From: Jiella avicenniae
GTDB lineage: Bacteria > Pseudomonadota > Alphaproteobacteria > Rhizobiales > Rhizobiaceae
DNA length: 64,000 nucleotides
Assembly: GCF_021390325.1 (NCBI RefSeq)
Contig: NZ_JAJUWU010000016.1
Coordinates: 62,001 to 126,000 of the forward strand
Reading direction: 5' to 3'
The notes beneath the pieces were generated by a model. The model made no database searches and was not told the origin of the DNA. It saw only the letters and a program-made list of their open reading frames with translations. Positions within the stretch are counted from its first letter, which is position 1. Each line of letters opens with the position of its first letter. The translations under genes were made by a program, and so were the position numbers. This document shows positions 43,665-52,062 of this stretch, one piece after another.

Positions 43665-43700
43665 AATAAATGGATTGACAAGTACGATATCATGTTCATT
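43665..43700. promoter_or_regulatory. Divergent promoter/operator region of TRAP module 1
   Basis: AT-rich island between the GntR gene and dctP. TTGACA at 43675-43680 (plus) overlaps TTGTCA on the minus strand, and ACGATATCATG at 43684-43694 holds a GATATC palindrome like those near other GntR-linked genes. On the minus strand TTGTCA is followed 17 bp later by TACGTT, a possible promoter for the regulator. Confidence 0.35.
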
Positions 43701-43841
43701 CTTGCGGTCTCCATGCTGATCACGGCGATCCTTCGCCGGACGGCATGCCTTGCGCGAGGCTATGTTAGCGTATAGCAATTTGGCCGGGAGCAGCGCACGG
43801 GACCGAATTTTACGAGAATTCATGTCTGGGAGGAGAATGTC

Positions 43842-44816
43842 ATGAAACTGAAAGGCACACTTGCCGCCGTCACCATCGCCGTGATGGCGACCGCCGCGAA
43901 TGCTCAGGAGACGATCCGGCTGCAGGGCGCGACGATCGCGCCGCCCGACAACGTCTGGGCGAAGGTCGGCGACCGTTTCGCCGAGGCCGTCGAGAAGCGC
44001 ACCGACGGCCGGGTCGACATGAACATGTCCTATTCGGGCTCGCTCGGGAACGCCGGCGAGACGATCGAGGCGTTGAAGTTCGGCAGCGTCGACTTCGTCA
44101 TCCAGGAGGTCAGCCAGCTCGACGTCTATGACGAACTCGCCGGTCTCGGCGCCTATCCCTACCTCATTCGCGACGCCGACCACTTCAAGCAGATCTTCGG
44201 CGATGCCGGCGTCGGCCAGGAGTTTTACGACGAACTGGAGAAACGCACCGGCTACAAGCTCATCGGCGCCGGCTTCCGCGGCTCGCGCGAAATGGCGAGC
44301 CGGCGCGAGGTCAAGACGCCCGAAGACCTGTCCGGCCTGAAGATGCGCGTTCCGAACCAGGTCACCTATCGCCGGACCTGGGAAACGCTCGGCGCGAGCC
44401 CTGTGCCGATGCCGAGCCTGGAGGTCTACACCTCGCTCCAGCAGGGCATCATCGACGGCGCGGAGAACCCGCTCGAAGCGCATCTGCGTTCGAAATACTA
44501 CGAAGCCGTGCCCTACGTGATCCTCACGCATCACGTGAACCCCTACTACACCTTCATCTTCTCGGCCGACACGTTCAACGGCCTGCCCGAGGACGTGCAG
44601 AAAGTGCTGCAGGAAGAGGGCGAGGCGGCGATGGACTGGGCGACCGAGGAGATCCTCGGCTCGATCGACGGCTATCGGAAGACGCTGGAAGAGAACGGGG
44701 CGACCATCGTCGAGCCGGACCGCGAGGCCTTCCGCGCCAAGCTCGAGCCGATGAAGGACATGTATCCGGAAGATCTCCAGGAGTGGATCGAGCGCTTCCA
44801 GAACGTCGGCAAGTGA
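43842..44816 (+). CDS. dctP: TRAP transporter substrate-binding protein DctP, module 1
   Basis: 324-residue periplasmic carboxylate-binding protein. The signal peptide is MKLKGTLAAVTIAVMATAAN with cleavage near NA|QE. DctP features: RTDGRVDMNMSYSGSLGNAG, FRGSREMASRREVKTPEDL, then SGLKMRVPN with the Arg that normally grips the substrate carboxylate, and LQQGIIDGAENPLEAHLRSK. A strong GGGAGGAGA precedes the ATG. It is first of a compact operon dctP-dctQ-dctM-ldh-rraA-adh-hibdh. The ligand is probably a hydroxylated C3-C6 acid; the dehydrogenases downstream support that. Confidence 0.93.
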   Translation: MKLKGTLAAVTIAVMATAANAQETIRLQGATIAPPDNVWAKVGDRFAEAVEKRTDGRVDMNMSYSGSLGNAGETIEALKFGSVDFVIQEVSQLDVYDELAGLGAYPYLIRDADHFKQIFGDAGVGQEFYDELEKRTGYKLIGAGFRGSREMASRREVKTPEDLSGLKMRVPNQVTYRRTWETLGASPVPMPSLEVYTSLQQGIIDGAENPLEAHLRSKYYEAVPYVILTHHVNPYYTFIFSADTFNGLPEDVQKVLQEEGEAAMDWATEEILGSIDGYRKTLEENGATIVEPDREAFRAKLEPMKDMYPEDLQEWIERFQNVGK

Positions 44817-44880
44817 CCGGCGGCATGCGCAAAGAGGCGGCGGCCGGACCCGGCCGTCGCCCACCCAGTCGCGTCACCTC

Positions 44881-45360
44881 ATGCGGATCGACATGCGTAA
44901 CGTCATCGCCTTTCTGGAACGCCTCCTCTCGGCCGTCCTGATCGTCATCTTCACGGTCATGGTCCTCGCCATCATCTGGCAGGTTTTCGCGCGCTACGTC
45001 CTGCTCAGCCCGACCGTCTGGTCGGAGGAGCTGGCGCGCTATTCGATGGTCTGGACGACCATGCTCGGCAGCGCACTCGTCTTGCGCCGGAGCGAGCACG
45101 TGGCGGTCACCGTCTTCGTCGACATCCTGCCGCAGCCCCTGCAGATCGCCATCGCCTGTCTGCGCGACGTGATCGTCGTCGTCATGGGCGGCTACATCGC
45201 CTATTTCGGCTTCGAATTCGCGCTGCGCGGCCAGGTCCGGCTCGCGAGCGGCATCGGCGTGCCGATGAGCTACGCCTATTTCGCGCTGCCCGTCGGCGGA
45301 GCGCTGATCGCGCTCTTCGTCGTCGCGAACCGTTTGATGGACAAGGGGCGCGTGGCATGA
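44881..45360 (+). CDS. dctQ: TRAP transporter small permease DctQ, module 1
   Basis: 159-residue inner-membrane protein with four hydrophobic segments, the standard DctQ layout. The family motif between TM1 and TM2 is ARYVLLSPTVWSEELARYSM followed by VWTTMLGSALVLRRSEHVAV. ATG 44881 or ATG 44893 (MRNVIAFLERL) may be the start; the first is kept, though neither has a strong ribosome site. Its end overlaps the dctM start by 4 bp (ATGA). It stabilises the large permease and helps dock the binding protein. Confidence 0.9.
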   Translation: MRIDMRNVIAFLERLLSAVLIVIFTVMVLAIIWQVFARYVLLSPTVWSEELARYSMVWTTMLGSALVLRRSEHVAVTVFVDILPQPLQIAIACLRDVIVVVMGGYIAYFGFEFALRGQVRLASGIGVPMSYAYFALPVGGALIALFVVANRLMDKGRVA

Positions 45361-46634
45361 CCACGATCCTCTTCGTCAGCTTCTTCGTCCTGATGATCCT
45401 CGGCATGCCGCTGGGCTTTGCCATCATCATCGGCGGCATCGCGGCGCTGACCTTCGGATCAGGCATCAATCCGCTGATGGTGCCGCAGCGCCTCTTCGCC
45501 GGGATGGACAGCTTCTCGCTGCTCGCGATCCCGTTCTTTCTCCTCGCCGGCTCGCTGATGACGGCGGGCGGGCTCAGCGACCGCATCATCGCGCTCGCCA
45601 ACGCCCTGGTGGGGCGCCTGCGCGGCGGGCTGGCGCTCGGCAACGTCGTCGCGTCGATCTTCTTCGGCGGCATTTCGGGCTCGGCCGTCGCCGACACCAG
45701 TGCCATCGGCGGCACCTTCATCCCGGCGATGAAGCGGCTCGGATACAAGGCGCCCTACAGCGTCGCGGTCACGGCGGCCTCCTCGCCGATGTCGCCGCTG
45801 ATCCCGCCTTCGATCGCCTGGATCGTCTACGGCTTCCTCACCGACCAGTCGGTGATCCGCCTGTTCTTCGCCGGAATTCTGCCCGGTCTCCTCTGGTCGG
45901 GTGCCATCTGCGTCCTCATCGTCATCCAGGCCTATCGCCTCGACTTCCCCGTCTTCGAGAAGACCAGCCTGAAGGAGCTGTGGCGGGTGTTCAGGGAGGC
46001 GCTGACGGCCCTGATGATGCCCGTCATCATCCTCGGCGGCATCCTCTTCGGCGTCTTCACCGTGACCGAGGCCTCGGCCGTCGCCGTCGTCTACGCGCTC
46101 TTCGTCGGCGTCGTCGTCCATCGCGAACTCGACTTCAAGAGCATCATGCAAGCCGTCCGCTCCTCCATCGAGACGACGGCCGTGGTGATGATCATCATCG
46201 GAAGCGCATCGCTGTTCGCCTGGATCCTCGCCTATGACGAGGTGCCCCAGCGCGTCGCGGCGGCGATCGGCGATTTCACGCAGAATCCGATCGTCTTCCT
46301 GCTCCTCGTGAACGCGCTCCTGCTCGTCCTCGGCACCTTCATGGAGACCAATGCCGCGAAGGTCATGGTGGTCCCGGTCCTGTTTCCGATCGCCGTCACC
46401 TACGGCATCGATCCGATCCACTTCGGCGTCATCGTCACGGCGAACATCTGCCTCGGACTGATCACGCCGCCCCTCGGCATCGTCCTCGCGCTGGCCTGTC
46501 GGATCGGCGACATCCCCCTCGACAAGGGCATCGTGGCCGTCGTGCCCTTCCTTCTCGTCAGCATGGGGGTGGTTCTGGTGCTGACCTACGTGCCGGCCAT
46601 CTCCCTGTGGCTGCCGCATCTCCTGCTCGACTGA
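45357..46634 (+). CDS. dctM: TRAP transporter large permease DctM, module 1
   Basis: 425-residue sodium-coupled permease with about twelve hydrophobic helices. Conserved blocks are FAGMDSFSLLAIPFFLLAGS, NVVASIFFGGISGSAVADTS, SSPMSPLIPPSIAWIVYGFL and PIHFGVIVTANICLGLITPP near the C terminus, typical of the DctM/DedA-like ion-transporter fold. It couples inward Na+ flow to uptake of the acid handed over by DctP. It is co-translated with dctQ and followed after 25 bp by the Ldh2-type oxidoreductase gene. Confidence 0.93.
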   Translation: MTTILFVSFFVLMILGMPLGFAIIIGGIAALTFGSGINPLMVPQRLFAGMDSFSLLAIPFFLLAGSLMTAGGLSDRIIALANALVGRLRGGLALGNVVASIFFGGISGSAVADTSAIGGTFIPAMKRLGYKAPYSVAVTAASSPMSPLIPPSIAWIVYGFLTDQSVIRLFFAGILPGLLWSGAICVLIVIQAYRLDFPVFEKTSLKELWRVFREALTALMMPVIILGGILFGVFTVTEASAVAVVYALFVGVVVHRELDFKSIMQAVRSSIETTAVVMIIIGSASLFAWILAYDEVPQRVAAAIGDFTQNPIVFLLLVNALLLVLGTFMETNAAKVMVVPVLFPIAVTYGIDPIHFGVIVTANICLGLITPPLGIVLALACRIGDIPLDKGIVAVVPFLLVSMGVVLVLTYVPAISLWLPHLLLD

Positions 46635-46659
46635 AGCCGCTTGGCCCAATGGTGAAAAA

Positions 46660-47784
46660 ATGTCCCAACCGACCCGACCCGACACGTCCGATCCCGTCTG
46701 GAAACTGCCTGCGGTTCCCGACGACGAGGGCAATTATCGCATTCCCTTCGAAGACCTGAGGGGGCTGGTCGTCAAGCTTCTGACGACCGTCGACGTGCCG
46801 CCGGAGGATGCCGCCATCGTCGCAGAATCCCTCGTCCTGGCCGATGCGCGGGGCATGAACTCCCATGGCGTCCTGCGTCTGCCGGTCTATCTCAAGCGCC
46901 TGCGGGAGGGGGGCTTCAAGCCGACCTCGGCGTTCGACGTCGTCAGCGAGACGCCGGGCACCGCGCTGATCGACGGCGGGTCGGGGCTGGGCTCGGTGCT
47001 GACCAAGCGGGCGATGGATCTGGCGATCGAAAAGGCGCGGACGAACGGCATCGGGGCGGTCGGGATCCGCAATTCCAACCACAACGGCGAGGGCGCCTTC
47101 TACGTCCAGCAGGCGGTCGCGAAGGACATGATCGGCATCGCCACCACGAACGGGTCGCCGATCATGCCGGTCTGGGGCGGCAAGACCCCCTTGACCGGCC
47201 CGCTGCCGATCTCCATCGGCGTCCCGACAGCCCGCCATCGGCCGATCGTGCTGGATGCCGCGCTCGGCATGAGTTCGCGCGGCAAGATTCTCTACTATGC
47301 CGAAAAAGGCATGGAGCTTCCCGACGGCTGGCTCGTCGATGCGGAAGGCCGGCCGACGCGCGATCCGAACTGGGTGCGAAACGGCGGCTGGATCCTGCCG
47401 GTCGGCGGCCACAAGGGCTGGGGGCTGATCCTCGCCTGCGAGATCCTGTCCGGCATCCTGACCGGCGGGGCCTTCGGCGCCGAACTGACGAACCTCTACG
47501 ACGATCTGGATACGCCGCAACGCAACGGTCATTTCGTCATCGCGCTCAACATCGCCGCCTTCACCGACGTCGCGTCGTTCAAGCAACGCATGGACGACTA
47601 CATCGACATCATGAAGGCGTCCGAACTCGCGCCGGGCTTCGAGCAGATCTTCATGCCCGGCGAAATCGAGTTCCTCAAAAAGGAACGCCAGATCGCAGAG
47701 GGCATCCTGCTCGGCCGCAAGGTGCTCGACGAGGTGATTGCGACGGCGAAGGAATTGGGAGTCGAGATCGATGCCGCAAGCTGA
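46660..47784 (+). CDS. Ldh family oxidoreductase (malate/L-lactate dehydrogenase type 2), module 1
   Basis: 374-residue NAD(P)H-dependent dehydrogenase of the Ldh_2 fold, unrelated to classical lactate dehydrogenase. It shows VLADARGMNSHGVLRLPVYL with the catalytic His, ALIDGGSGLGSVLTKRAM, GAVGIRNSNHNGEGAFYVQQ, GGKTPLTGPLPISIGVPTAR and GGHKGWGLILACEILSGILT. Members oxidise or reduce 2-hydroxy acids such as malate, sulfolactate and ureidoglycolate, or cyclic imino acids. Position just after dctM implies it acts on the imported acid. The 3' end overlaps the RraA-like gene by 14 bp. Confidence 0.9.
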   Translation: MSQPTRPDTSDPVWKLPAVPDDEGNYRIPFEDLRGLVVKLLTTVDVPPEDAAIVAESLVLADARGMNSHGVLRLPVYLKRLREGGFKPTSAFDVVSETPGTALIDGGSGLGSVLTKRAMDLAIEKARTNGIGAVGIRNSNHNGEGAFYVQQAVAKDMIGIATTNGSPIMPVWGGKTPLTGPLPISIGVPTARHRPIVLDAALGMSSRGKILYYAEKGMELPDGWLVDAEGRPTRDPNWVRNGGWILPVGGHKGWGLILACEILSGILTGGAFGAELTNLYDDLDTPQRNGHFVIALNIAAFTDVASFKQRMDDYIDIMKASELAPGFEQIFMPGEIEFLKKERQIAEGILLGRKVLDEVIATAKELGVEIDAAS

Positions 47785-48484
47785 CACGAAAGCGCTGCTC
47801 GCCCGCCTCGGCGCACTCGAAACCGGGCAGGTCAGCGACGTGCTCGACGAGGCGGGACTGCCGAACCACGTGCTTCACCCGTCGATCGCCGGGCTCAAGC
47901 CGCATCAGCCCGTCGCCGGCATCGCCGCCTGTGTCCGGGGCGAAGCCGCGCTCAAGGCCGCCCATGCCGCGCCGGGCCTGCCGGCCGACACGCTGGAGAG
48001 CGTCTGCTCCTCGGGCACGGTCCTGTTCATCGACAGCGGCGGTTTCACGGAGGGCGCCGTCATCGGCGGCTTCGTCGCCTACAGCCTCCAGCGGGAAGGT
48101 TGCGCGGCGATCGTCACCAATGGCGCCGTCCGCGACGCCGACGAAATTCGCGGTTACGGCATCCCCTGCTATTCGGGACGCGTCGTTCCCAACAACGGGG
48201 CGCGCCGCTGGCGACTGGTCGAAAAGGACGTCGCAGTCCAGATGCCCGCGCTTGCCGGCGGGTCGCTCGCGGTTCGTCCCGGTGATATGGTCCTCATCGA
48301 TGCGGACGGTGTCGTCGTCATTCCCCGGGATGTGGCCGAACAGATCATCGGGGATGCCGAGGAACTCGCGCGTATCGAGGCGAAAATCGGTTCGGAGCTG
48401 AAGGCGGGCGGAGTCCGCGCCGATGTCTTCAAGAAGAACCCGCGTTTCGACCACATCCGCCCACTTCCGCCCCGCGAGACCTGA
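47771..48484 (+). CDS. RraA-like/HMG aldolase family protein
   Basis: 237-residue protein of the RraA/4-hydroxy-4-methyl-2-oxoglutarate aldolase family. Signatures are LETGQVSDVLDEAGLPNHVL, GTVLFIDSGGFTEGAVIGGF, CAAIVTNGAVRDADEIRGYG with the catalytic Arg-Asp region, and VRPGDMVLIDADGVVVIPRD. Metal-dependent members cleave 4-hydroxy-2-oxo acids to pyruvate or decarboxylate oxaloacetate. The start at 47771 lies inside the Ldh gene, so translation is coupled. A plausible job is splitting the oxo acid made by the upstream dehydrogenase. The regulator-of-RNase role known for E. coli RraA is unlikely here. Confidence 0.87.
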   Translation: MPQADTKALLARLGALETGQVSDVLDEAGLPNHVLHPSIAGLKPHQPVAGIAACVRGEAALKAAHAAPGLPADTLESVCSSGTVLFIDSGGFTEGAVIGGFVAYSLQREGCAAIVTNGAVRDADEIRGYGIPCYSGRVVPNNGARRWRLVEKDVAVQMPALAGGSLAVRPGDMVLIDADGVVVIPRDVAEQIIGDAEELARIEAKIGSELKAGGVRADVFKKNPRFDHIRPLPPRET

Positions 48485-48487
48485 GCC

Positions 48488-49615
48488 ATGAGCCTGATCA
48501 ACTATCTGACCCAGATCCATTTCGAGCCGGGAGCGGTCAAGCAACTCTCCGAAAGCCTGGAAGCGCTCGGCGTTTCGCGGCCCCTCGTCATCAGCGACAA
48601 GGGGGTGAGCGACGCGGGGATCACCAGCCGCATTCTCGAACTCTGTCCGGGATCGGCCGCGACCTTCCTGGACGTGCCGTCCAACCCGACCGAGGAGGCG
48701 GTGCTCGCCGCGCTCGAAATCTGCCGCTCGAGGGATTGCGACGGCATCGTCGCGATCGGCGGCGGTTCGCCGATCGACCTCGCCAAGGGGGTCGCGCTGC
48801 TCGCGACCCACGAGGGCGATCTCGAACATTATGCCGCGATCTATGGCGGGGTTGCCCGGATCACGCCCAAGGTTCTGCCGCTGATCGCCGTTCCGACGAC
48901 GGCGGGGACGGGCTCGGAAGTCGGCCGGGCCGCCCTCATCACCCTGATGGACGGGCGGAAGCTAGGTTTCATCAGCGGCCATCTCATTCCCAAGATGGCG
49001 ATCTGCGATCCCGAACTGACCTTGGGCCTGCCGGCCGGGCTCACGGCCGCCACCGGGCTCGACGCCCTGTCGCACTGCGTCGAGACGCTGTTTTCGCCGC
49101 GCTTCAATCCCCCGGCCGAGGCGATCGCGCTCGACGGGGCAGGGCGCATCTGGCGGAACCTCGAAAAGGCGGTCGCCGACGGGAGCGACCTCGAGGCGCG
49201 TTCTGAGATGATGATGGGGGCGCTCGAAGGCGGCCTGACCTTCCAGAAGGGGCTCGGCGCCATCCATGCCCTGAGCCACGCCCTCGGCGGTCTCAAGAGG
49301 CCGTCGCTCCATCATGGCACACTGAATGCGATCCTGCTGCCGCCGGTCGTCCGGGTGAATGCACCGCATGTCGGCGACAAGCTCGCCCGGCTCAAACGGG
49401 CCATGGGACTGGCGGAAAGCGCCGATCTGGAAAAAGAACTCGCCGACCTCAATCGCAGGCTCGGCATCGCCAAGGGGCTTCGCACCCTGGGCGTTTCGGA
49501 GGACAGCCTGCCCTGGGTGGTCGAGCGGGCGCTTGCCGACCATTCCCATGCCACCAACCCGGTGGAACTCACGGCCGAGAAGTATCGGGCCCTGCTCGAC
49601 GAGGTGATGGTCTGA
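48488..49615 (+). CDS. Iron-containing alcohol dehydrogenase
   Basis: 375-residue group III alcohol dehydrogenase. The NAD(P) site is GIVAIGGGSPIDLAKGVALL, the family signature block is IAVPTTAGTGSEVGRAALIT, and metal ligands lie in TAATGLDALSHCVETLFSPR and GAIHALSHALGGLKRPSLHH. It resembles 4-hydroxybutyrate and maleylacetate-reductase-like members more than ethanol dehydrogenases. It is 3 bp downstream of the RraA-like gene and its stop overlaps the next start by one base (TGATG). It may reduce the semialdehyde released by the aldolase step or oxidise an imported hydroxy acid. Confidence 0.9.
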   Translation: MSLINYLTQIHFEPGAVKQLSESLEALGVSRPLVISDKGVSDAGITSRILELCPGSAATFLDVPSNPTEEAVLAALEICRSRDCDGIVAIGGGSPIDLAKGVALLATHEGDLEHYAAIYGGVARITPKVLPLIAVPTTAGTGSEVGRAALITLMDGRKLGFISGHLIPKMAICDPELTLGLPAGLTAATGLDALSHCVETLFSPRFNPPAEAIALDGAGRIWRNLEKAVADGSDLEARSEMMMGALEGGLTFQKGLGAIHALSHALGGLKRPSLHHGTLNAILLPPVVRVNAPHVGDKLARLKRAMGLAESADLEKELADLNRRLGIAKGLRTLGVSEDSLPWVVERALADHSHATNPVELTAEKYRALLDEVMV

Positions 49616-50511
49616 TGGCTGCGGGGGCCCGCATCGCCGTCCTCGGCATCGGACTGATGGGAAGCCGCATGGCGCCCCGGCTGATCGATGCCGGCCATGA
49701 CGTCACCGTCTGGAACCGCACCCGCGAGAAGGCGCTGCCGCTGGTCGAGAAGGGCGCGACCCTCGCCGAAACGCCGGCCGAGGCCGTCACCGGCGCGGAC
49801 GTGGTCATCGTCATGCTGGAACATGGCGGGATCGTCGGCGAGGTGCTGTTCGGCATGCCGGAGGCGGCGGTCAAGGGTCTCGCGAAGGGAAGCCTGCTGA
49901 TCGACATGAGTTCGATCCGGCCTGCCGAGGCGCGCGAGCATGCGGCCCGGCTTGCCGAGGCGGGCGTCGACTATCTCGACGCGCCGGTTTCCGGCGGCAC
50001 GGTCGGGGCGGAGGCCGGGACGCTCGCCATCATGTGCGGCGGTTCGGCCGAGGATTTCGACCGCGCCGAACCGATCTTGAGGAAACTCGGCACACCGACC
50101 CTCGTCGGGCCCATCGGCTCCGGCCAGCTCGCCAAGCTGATCAACCAGCTGATCGTCGGCGCGACGATCGGTGCGGTCGCCGAAGGTCTGGCGATGGCGT
50201 CGGCCGGCGGCGCCGACCCGGCGAGCGTCAGAAAGGCTCTGATGGGCGGCTTCGCCCAGTCGCGCGTCCTCGATCTCCATGGCCAGCGCATGGTCGATCG
50301 CGATTTCGAGACCAAGGGGCGCACGGTGACCCATCTCAAGGACCTTCGAAACGCCTGTGCCGCGGCCGAAGAGATCGGTTTCACCGCCCCGTTTCTCGAT
50401 CAAACGACGCAACTGTTCGCCGATCTCGCAGCCCATGAAGGCGACCCCGATCACTCCGCCCTCATTCTCGAAATCGAGCGCATGAATCGCCCCGGGAAGG
50501 CTGACGGCTGA
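49615..50511 (+). CDS. 3-hydroxyisobutyrate dehydrogenase family protein (GarR/GlxR-like)
   Basis: 298-residue beta-hydroxyacid dehydrogenase. It has Rossmann motif IAVLGIGLMGSRMAPRLIDA, substrate motif DAPVSGGTVGAEAGTLAIMC and the catalytic Lys region GSGQLAKLINQLIVGATIGA. The pattern fits tartronate semialdehyde (2-hydroxy-3-oxopropionate) reductases as well as 3-hydroxyisobutyrate dehydrogenases. It is the last gene of the TRAP module 1 operon. The coding end runs into a row of GGCTGAC repeats that supplies the stop codon and continues past it. Confidence 0.89.
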   Translation: MAAGARIAVLGIGLMGSRMAPRLIDAGHDVTVWNRTREKALPLVEKGATLAETPAEAVTGADVVIVMLEHGGIVGEVLFGMPEAAVKGLAKGSLLIDMSSIRPAEAREHAARLAEAGVDYLDAPVSGGTVGAEAGTLAIMCGGSAEDFDRAEPILRKLGTPTLVGPIGSGQLAKLINQLIVGATIGAVAEGLAMASAGGADPASVRKALMGGFAQSRVLDLHGQRMVDRDFETKGRTVTHLKDLRNACAAAEEIGFTAPFLDQTTQLFADLAAHEGDPDHSALILEIERMNRPGKADG

Positions 50512-50536
50512 CGGCTGACGTCAGCCATCGGGCTGA
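50499..50536. repeat. GGCTGAC tandem repeats with a palindrome
   Basis: GGCTGAC occurs in three contiguous copies (50499-50519) and once more at 50530-50536; the third copy forms the perfect palindrome GGCTGACGTCAGCC (50513-50526). The block spans the stop codon of the upstream gene and may act as a weak terminator or simply reflect slippage. Confidence 0.5.
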
Positions 50537-50763
50537 CGTGCCGGCAAGTGTGCCAGTGTGCTTGCGAGGATCGGCCAATCGCGATCCGCGTCGGAGATCG
50601 TGCTGGGGCGGAATCGCGCGGGCGGAGCAGGGACGCGGGCCTCGGCAACGACCTCACTCTCCGCGACCTCGCCGCGTCCCTCGGCCCGCTTGGCCCGGGC
50701 CGGCCTTTCGAGCCGTTGGGCCCCGCGGGCCGGCGATAAGGCGACGGTTGTCGCAGCCTCGCA

Positions 50764-51879
50764 TCACGCCGGCTGACGGCACTCGCGACAGACTGCTTCC
50801 GTGATCGCCGCCGATGTCGCGCGGCCACCGAGATCGCCCGGTAGCATCGCAGGATCCTCGATCACCTTTCCGACGGCCCGGTCGATGCGCGCGGCGGCGT
50901 CCATCAGCACGTTGTCCCGGTGGCGCTTGCCGAGCCATTCGAGCATCATGGCGCCTGCGAGGATCGTTCCCAGCGGGTTTGCGATGCCCTGGCCGGCAAT
51001 GTCCGGCGCCGAGCCATGAGCGGCCTGGAAGAAACCGTTCTGCGCGCCGATCTCCGCCGTGGGCGACATGCCCATCCCGCCGACGGTCGCAGCGCCGAGG
51101 TCTGAGATGATGTCGCCGAACATGTTTTCCGTGACGATGACGTCGTAGAAATCCGGCCGCTTGACCAGGTGGACCGTCATCGCGTCGACGAGCGCGAAGT
51201 CGAGTTCGACGTCCGGATAGTTTTCTGCGACTTCCGTCGCGACCTTCCGGAAGAAGGCGTAGGAGCGCAGCACGTTCGCCTTGTCGCAGACCGTCACCCG
51301 CTTCTTGCCGTCCCGCGGCGCACCGTTGCGGGTACGGGCGAGTTCGAAGGCCTGGCGCACGATCCGCTCGGTGCCGGCGCGGGTAATGATGGAGGTGTCG
51401 CTGGCGATCTCGCCGCGAACCACGTTGCCGCCGCCGCGCGCGGCATAGAAGCCTTCGGTATTCTCGCGCAGGATCACGTAGTCGATCGAACCGGGCTCGA
51501 AGTGGCGCAACGCCGAAACGATACCGGGATGCAGCTTGATCGGCCGGATGTTGGCGTAGAGGTCGAGACGAAACCGGAGCTGGAGGCCGAAGTCGAGTCC
51601 CGCCTCGGTCCCGTCGCGATAGGTGACGCCGGGGATGCCGGCCGCACCATGGAAGATCGCATCGGCGTCGCGGCAGGCCTCGAAGGTCGTCTCGGGAAAC
51701 GCGACGCCGGTCTCCTGATAGCAACCGGCACCCGCCGGATACTCTTTCAGCGAGAGCTTGGCGGGATCGGGAAGTGCGGCAGCGAGCGCCTGCAGTCCTG
51801 CTTCGCATACTTCGGGGCCAATGCCGTCTCCGCGGACCACGGCGATTTCGTATGCCGCCTTGGGCGTTCCGTCGCTCAT
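50764..51879 (-). CDS. Isocitrate/isopropylmalate dehydrogenase family protein, copy 2
   Basis: 371-residue beta-decarboxylating dehydrogenase. It contains IAVVRGDGIGPEVCEAGLQA, VILRENTEGFYAARGG (the usual RENTEG, unlike copy 1), VTVCDKANVLRSYAFFRKV, IVTENMFGDIISDLGAATVG and [24 protein letters not shown] precedes ATG 51879. It is the last gene of the leftward TRAP module 2 operon, 183 bp after dctP. Tartrate dehydrogenase/decarboxylase-like or other 2-hydroxy-dicarboxylate activity is more likely than leucine synthesis because of the transporter context. The two copies share organisation but differ in the specificity loop, suggesting related but different substrates. Confidence 0.87.
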   Translation of the reverse strand: MSDGTPKAAYEIAVVRGDGIGPEVCEAGLQALAAALPDPAKLSLKEYPAGAGCYQETGVAFPETTFEACRDADAIFHGAAGIPGVTYRDGTEAGLDFGLQLRFRLDLYANIRPIKLHPGIVSALRHFEPGSIDYVILRENTEGFYAARGGGNVVRGEIASDTSIITRAGTERIVRQAFELARTRNGAPRDGKKRVTVCDKANVLRSYAFFRKVATEVAENYPDVELDFALVDAMTVHLVKRPDFYDVIVTENMFGDIISDLGAATVGGMGMSPTAEIGAQNGFFQAAHGSAPDIAGQGIANPLGTILAGAMMLEWLGKRHRDNVLMDAAARIDRAVGKVIEDPAMLPGDLGGRATSAAITEAVCRECRQPA

Positions 51880-52062
51880 CACATGTTCTCCGGACTTGTC
51901 TCGATGTTCCAGCATCAGCGTCGAATCGTCGTCGATTCTCGGAAGGCGCGATGCGTCGATTTCATTTGGCGGAGCGACCTCCGTGCCGTTGTTCGCACGT
52001 CCGGCGCTTGAAGAGGCGCGGCGTTCTGCGGGGCAGCCGCGCCCGTCTTTCGGAAGATCAGG

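Noticed and set aside
44817-44864. Long upstream extension of the GntR frame through dctP (to 44864, minus)
   Set aside because: It runs antisense through the whole dctP gene. The GntR homology begins at 43616.
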